Made by a program: the position numbers and the translations under genes. The notes under the pieces are model-generated. The model ran no database searches. It saw only the letters and a program-made list of their open reading frames with translations, and was not told the DNA's origin. From NCBI GenBank assembly GCA_011526585.1, contig WYBB01000103.1, positions 1-35,694 on the forward strand: a DNA stretch of 35,694 nucleotides. Direction: 5' to 3'. The stretch is from Deltaproteobacteria bacterium (lineage in GTDB: Bacteria; Myxococcota_A; UBA9042; PHBI01). Shown piece by piece: positions 35,566-35,694 of this stretch (positions within the stretch are counted from its first letter, which is position 1; each line of letters starts with the position of its first letter).

Positions 35566-35600
35566 CGCTAGTGCTAGTCTAGCGGCGGCGAAGCACTAGC
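35566..35600. repeat. CTAG-rich overlapping palindromes after the bat operon
   Basis: Four CTAG tetranucleotides occur in 32 bp (35568, 35574, 35579 and 35596). GCTAGTGCT (35567-35575) pairs perfectly with AGCACTAGC (35592-35600). Alternatively CGCTAG (35566-35571) pairs with CTAGCG (35579-35584). The element sits between the bat operon and a convergent gene, where a terminator is expected, but no T tract follows the stem. Confidence 0.6.
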
Positions 35601-35623
35601 CCGCGCCTCGACAACGTCGGGGT

Positions 35624-35694
35624 TCAGGCTTGAGGCTGCTTGGGCTTGCGCCGCCGGCGCCGCCGCTTGCCCTTCTGCGGCGCCGCCTCCTCGC
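35624..35694 (-). CDS. 3' end of a gene with a basic C-terminal tail
   Basis: The last 22 codons of a minus-strand gene enter from the right edge and end at TGA (35626-35624). The tail reads EEAAPQKGK, then six Arg, then KPKQPQA. Such Arg/Lys tails are seen on nucleic-acid-binding proteins such as RNA helicases, but the identity cannot be told from this piece. It is convergent with batE. Confidence 0.6.
   Translation of the reverse strand, partial: EEAAPQKGKRRRRRRKPKQPQA

Overview
The window is very GC-rich (about 70%) with a strong G/C bias at codon third positions. It lies on a Gram-negative, probably Myxococcota-type (Deltaproteobacteria-like) chromosome. Supporting signs are lipoproteins with Asp/Thr/Gly linkers after the lipobox, a complete MoxR/Bat operon, class A RNase P RNA, and many start codons overlapping the preceding stop. 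The phylum is inferred, and no 16S rRNA or other taxonomic marker is present. I saw no transposase, integrase, CRISPR array or tRNA.

Layout. (1) 1-1771, minus strand: the start of an unidentified gene leaving the left edge, an RluA-family pseudouridine synthase, and rnpB (RNase P RNA) with its promoter. (2) 2014-6233, plus: a MbcA/ParS-like domain protein, a receiver-domain protein with an amphipathic C-terminus, and valS. (3) 6262-16282: a glycan locus. It holds a lipoprotein, an ALG11-like GT4 glycosyltransferase and a MurG-family transferase (plus); an STT3/PglB-type oligosaccharyltransferase and another GT4 (minus); and a Wzm/Wzt-type ABC polysaccharide exporter (plus). (4) 16339-17034, minus: a cysteine-rich lipoprotein behind a leader of about 220 nt. 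(5) 17322-23676, minus: a tight six-gene operon in the order small acidic protein, DUF1844, lipoprotein HtrA, ClpB, GNAT, lipoprotein amidase. (6) cutA and a glycine-rich RRM protein, convergent. (7) 25033-35550, plus: an eight-gene moxR-bat operon, then a CTAG-rich palindromic spacer and the end of a convergent gene.

How the genes may work together. The glycan block has the parts of a protein N-glycosylation pathway: cytoplasmic transferases, a membrane exporter, and an oligosaccharyltransferase carrying the WWDY, DxD and TVAE catalytic motifs. It is the best candidate in the window for a little-described system. The bat operon is complete but unusual. Its TPR lipoprotein carries three PPC-like repeats with paired cysteines, and an extra BatD-like gene is fused to an RDD membrane domain. 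The clpB-htrA operon joins cytoplasmic disaggregation, envelope proteolysis and peptidoglycan cleavage in one transcription unit.
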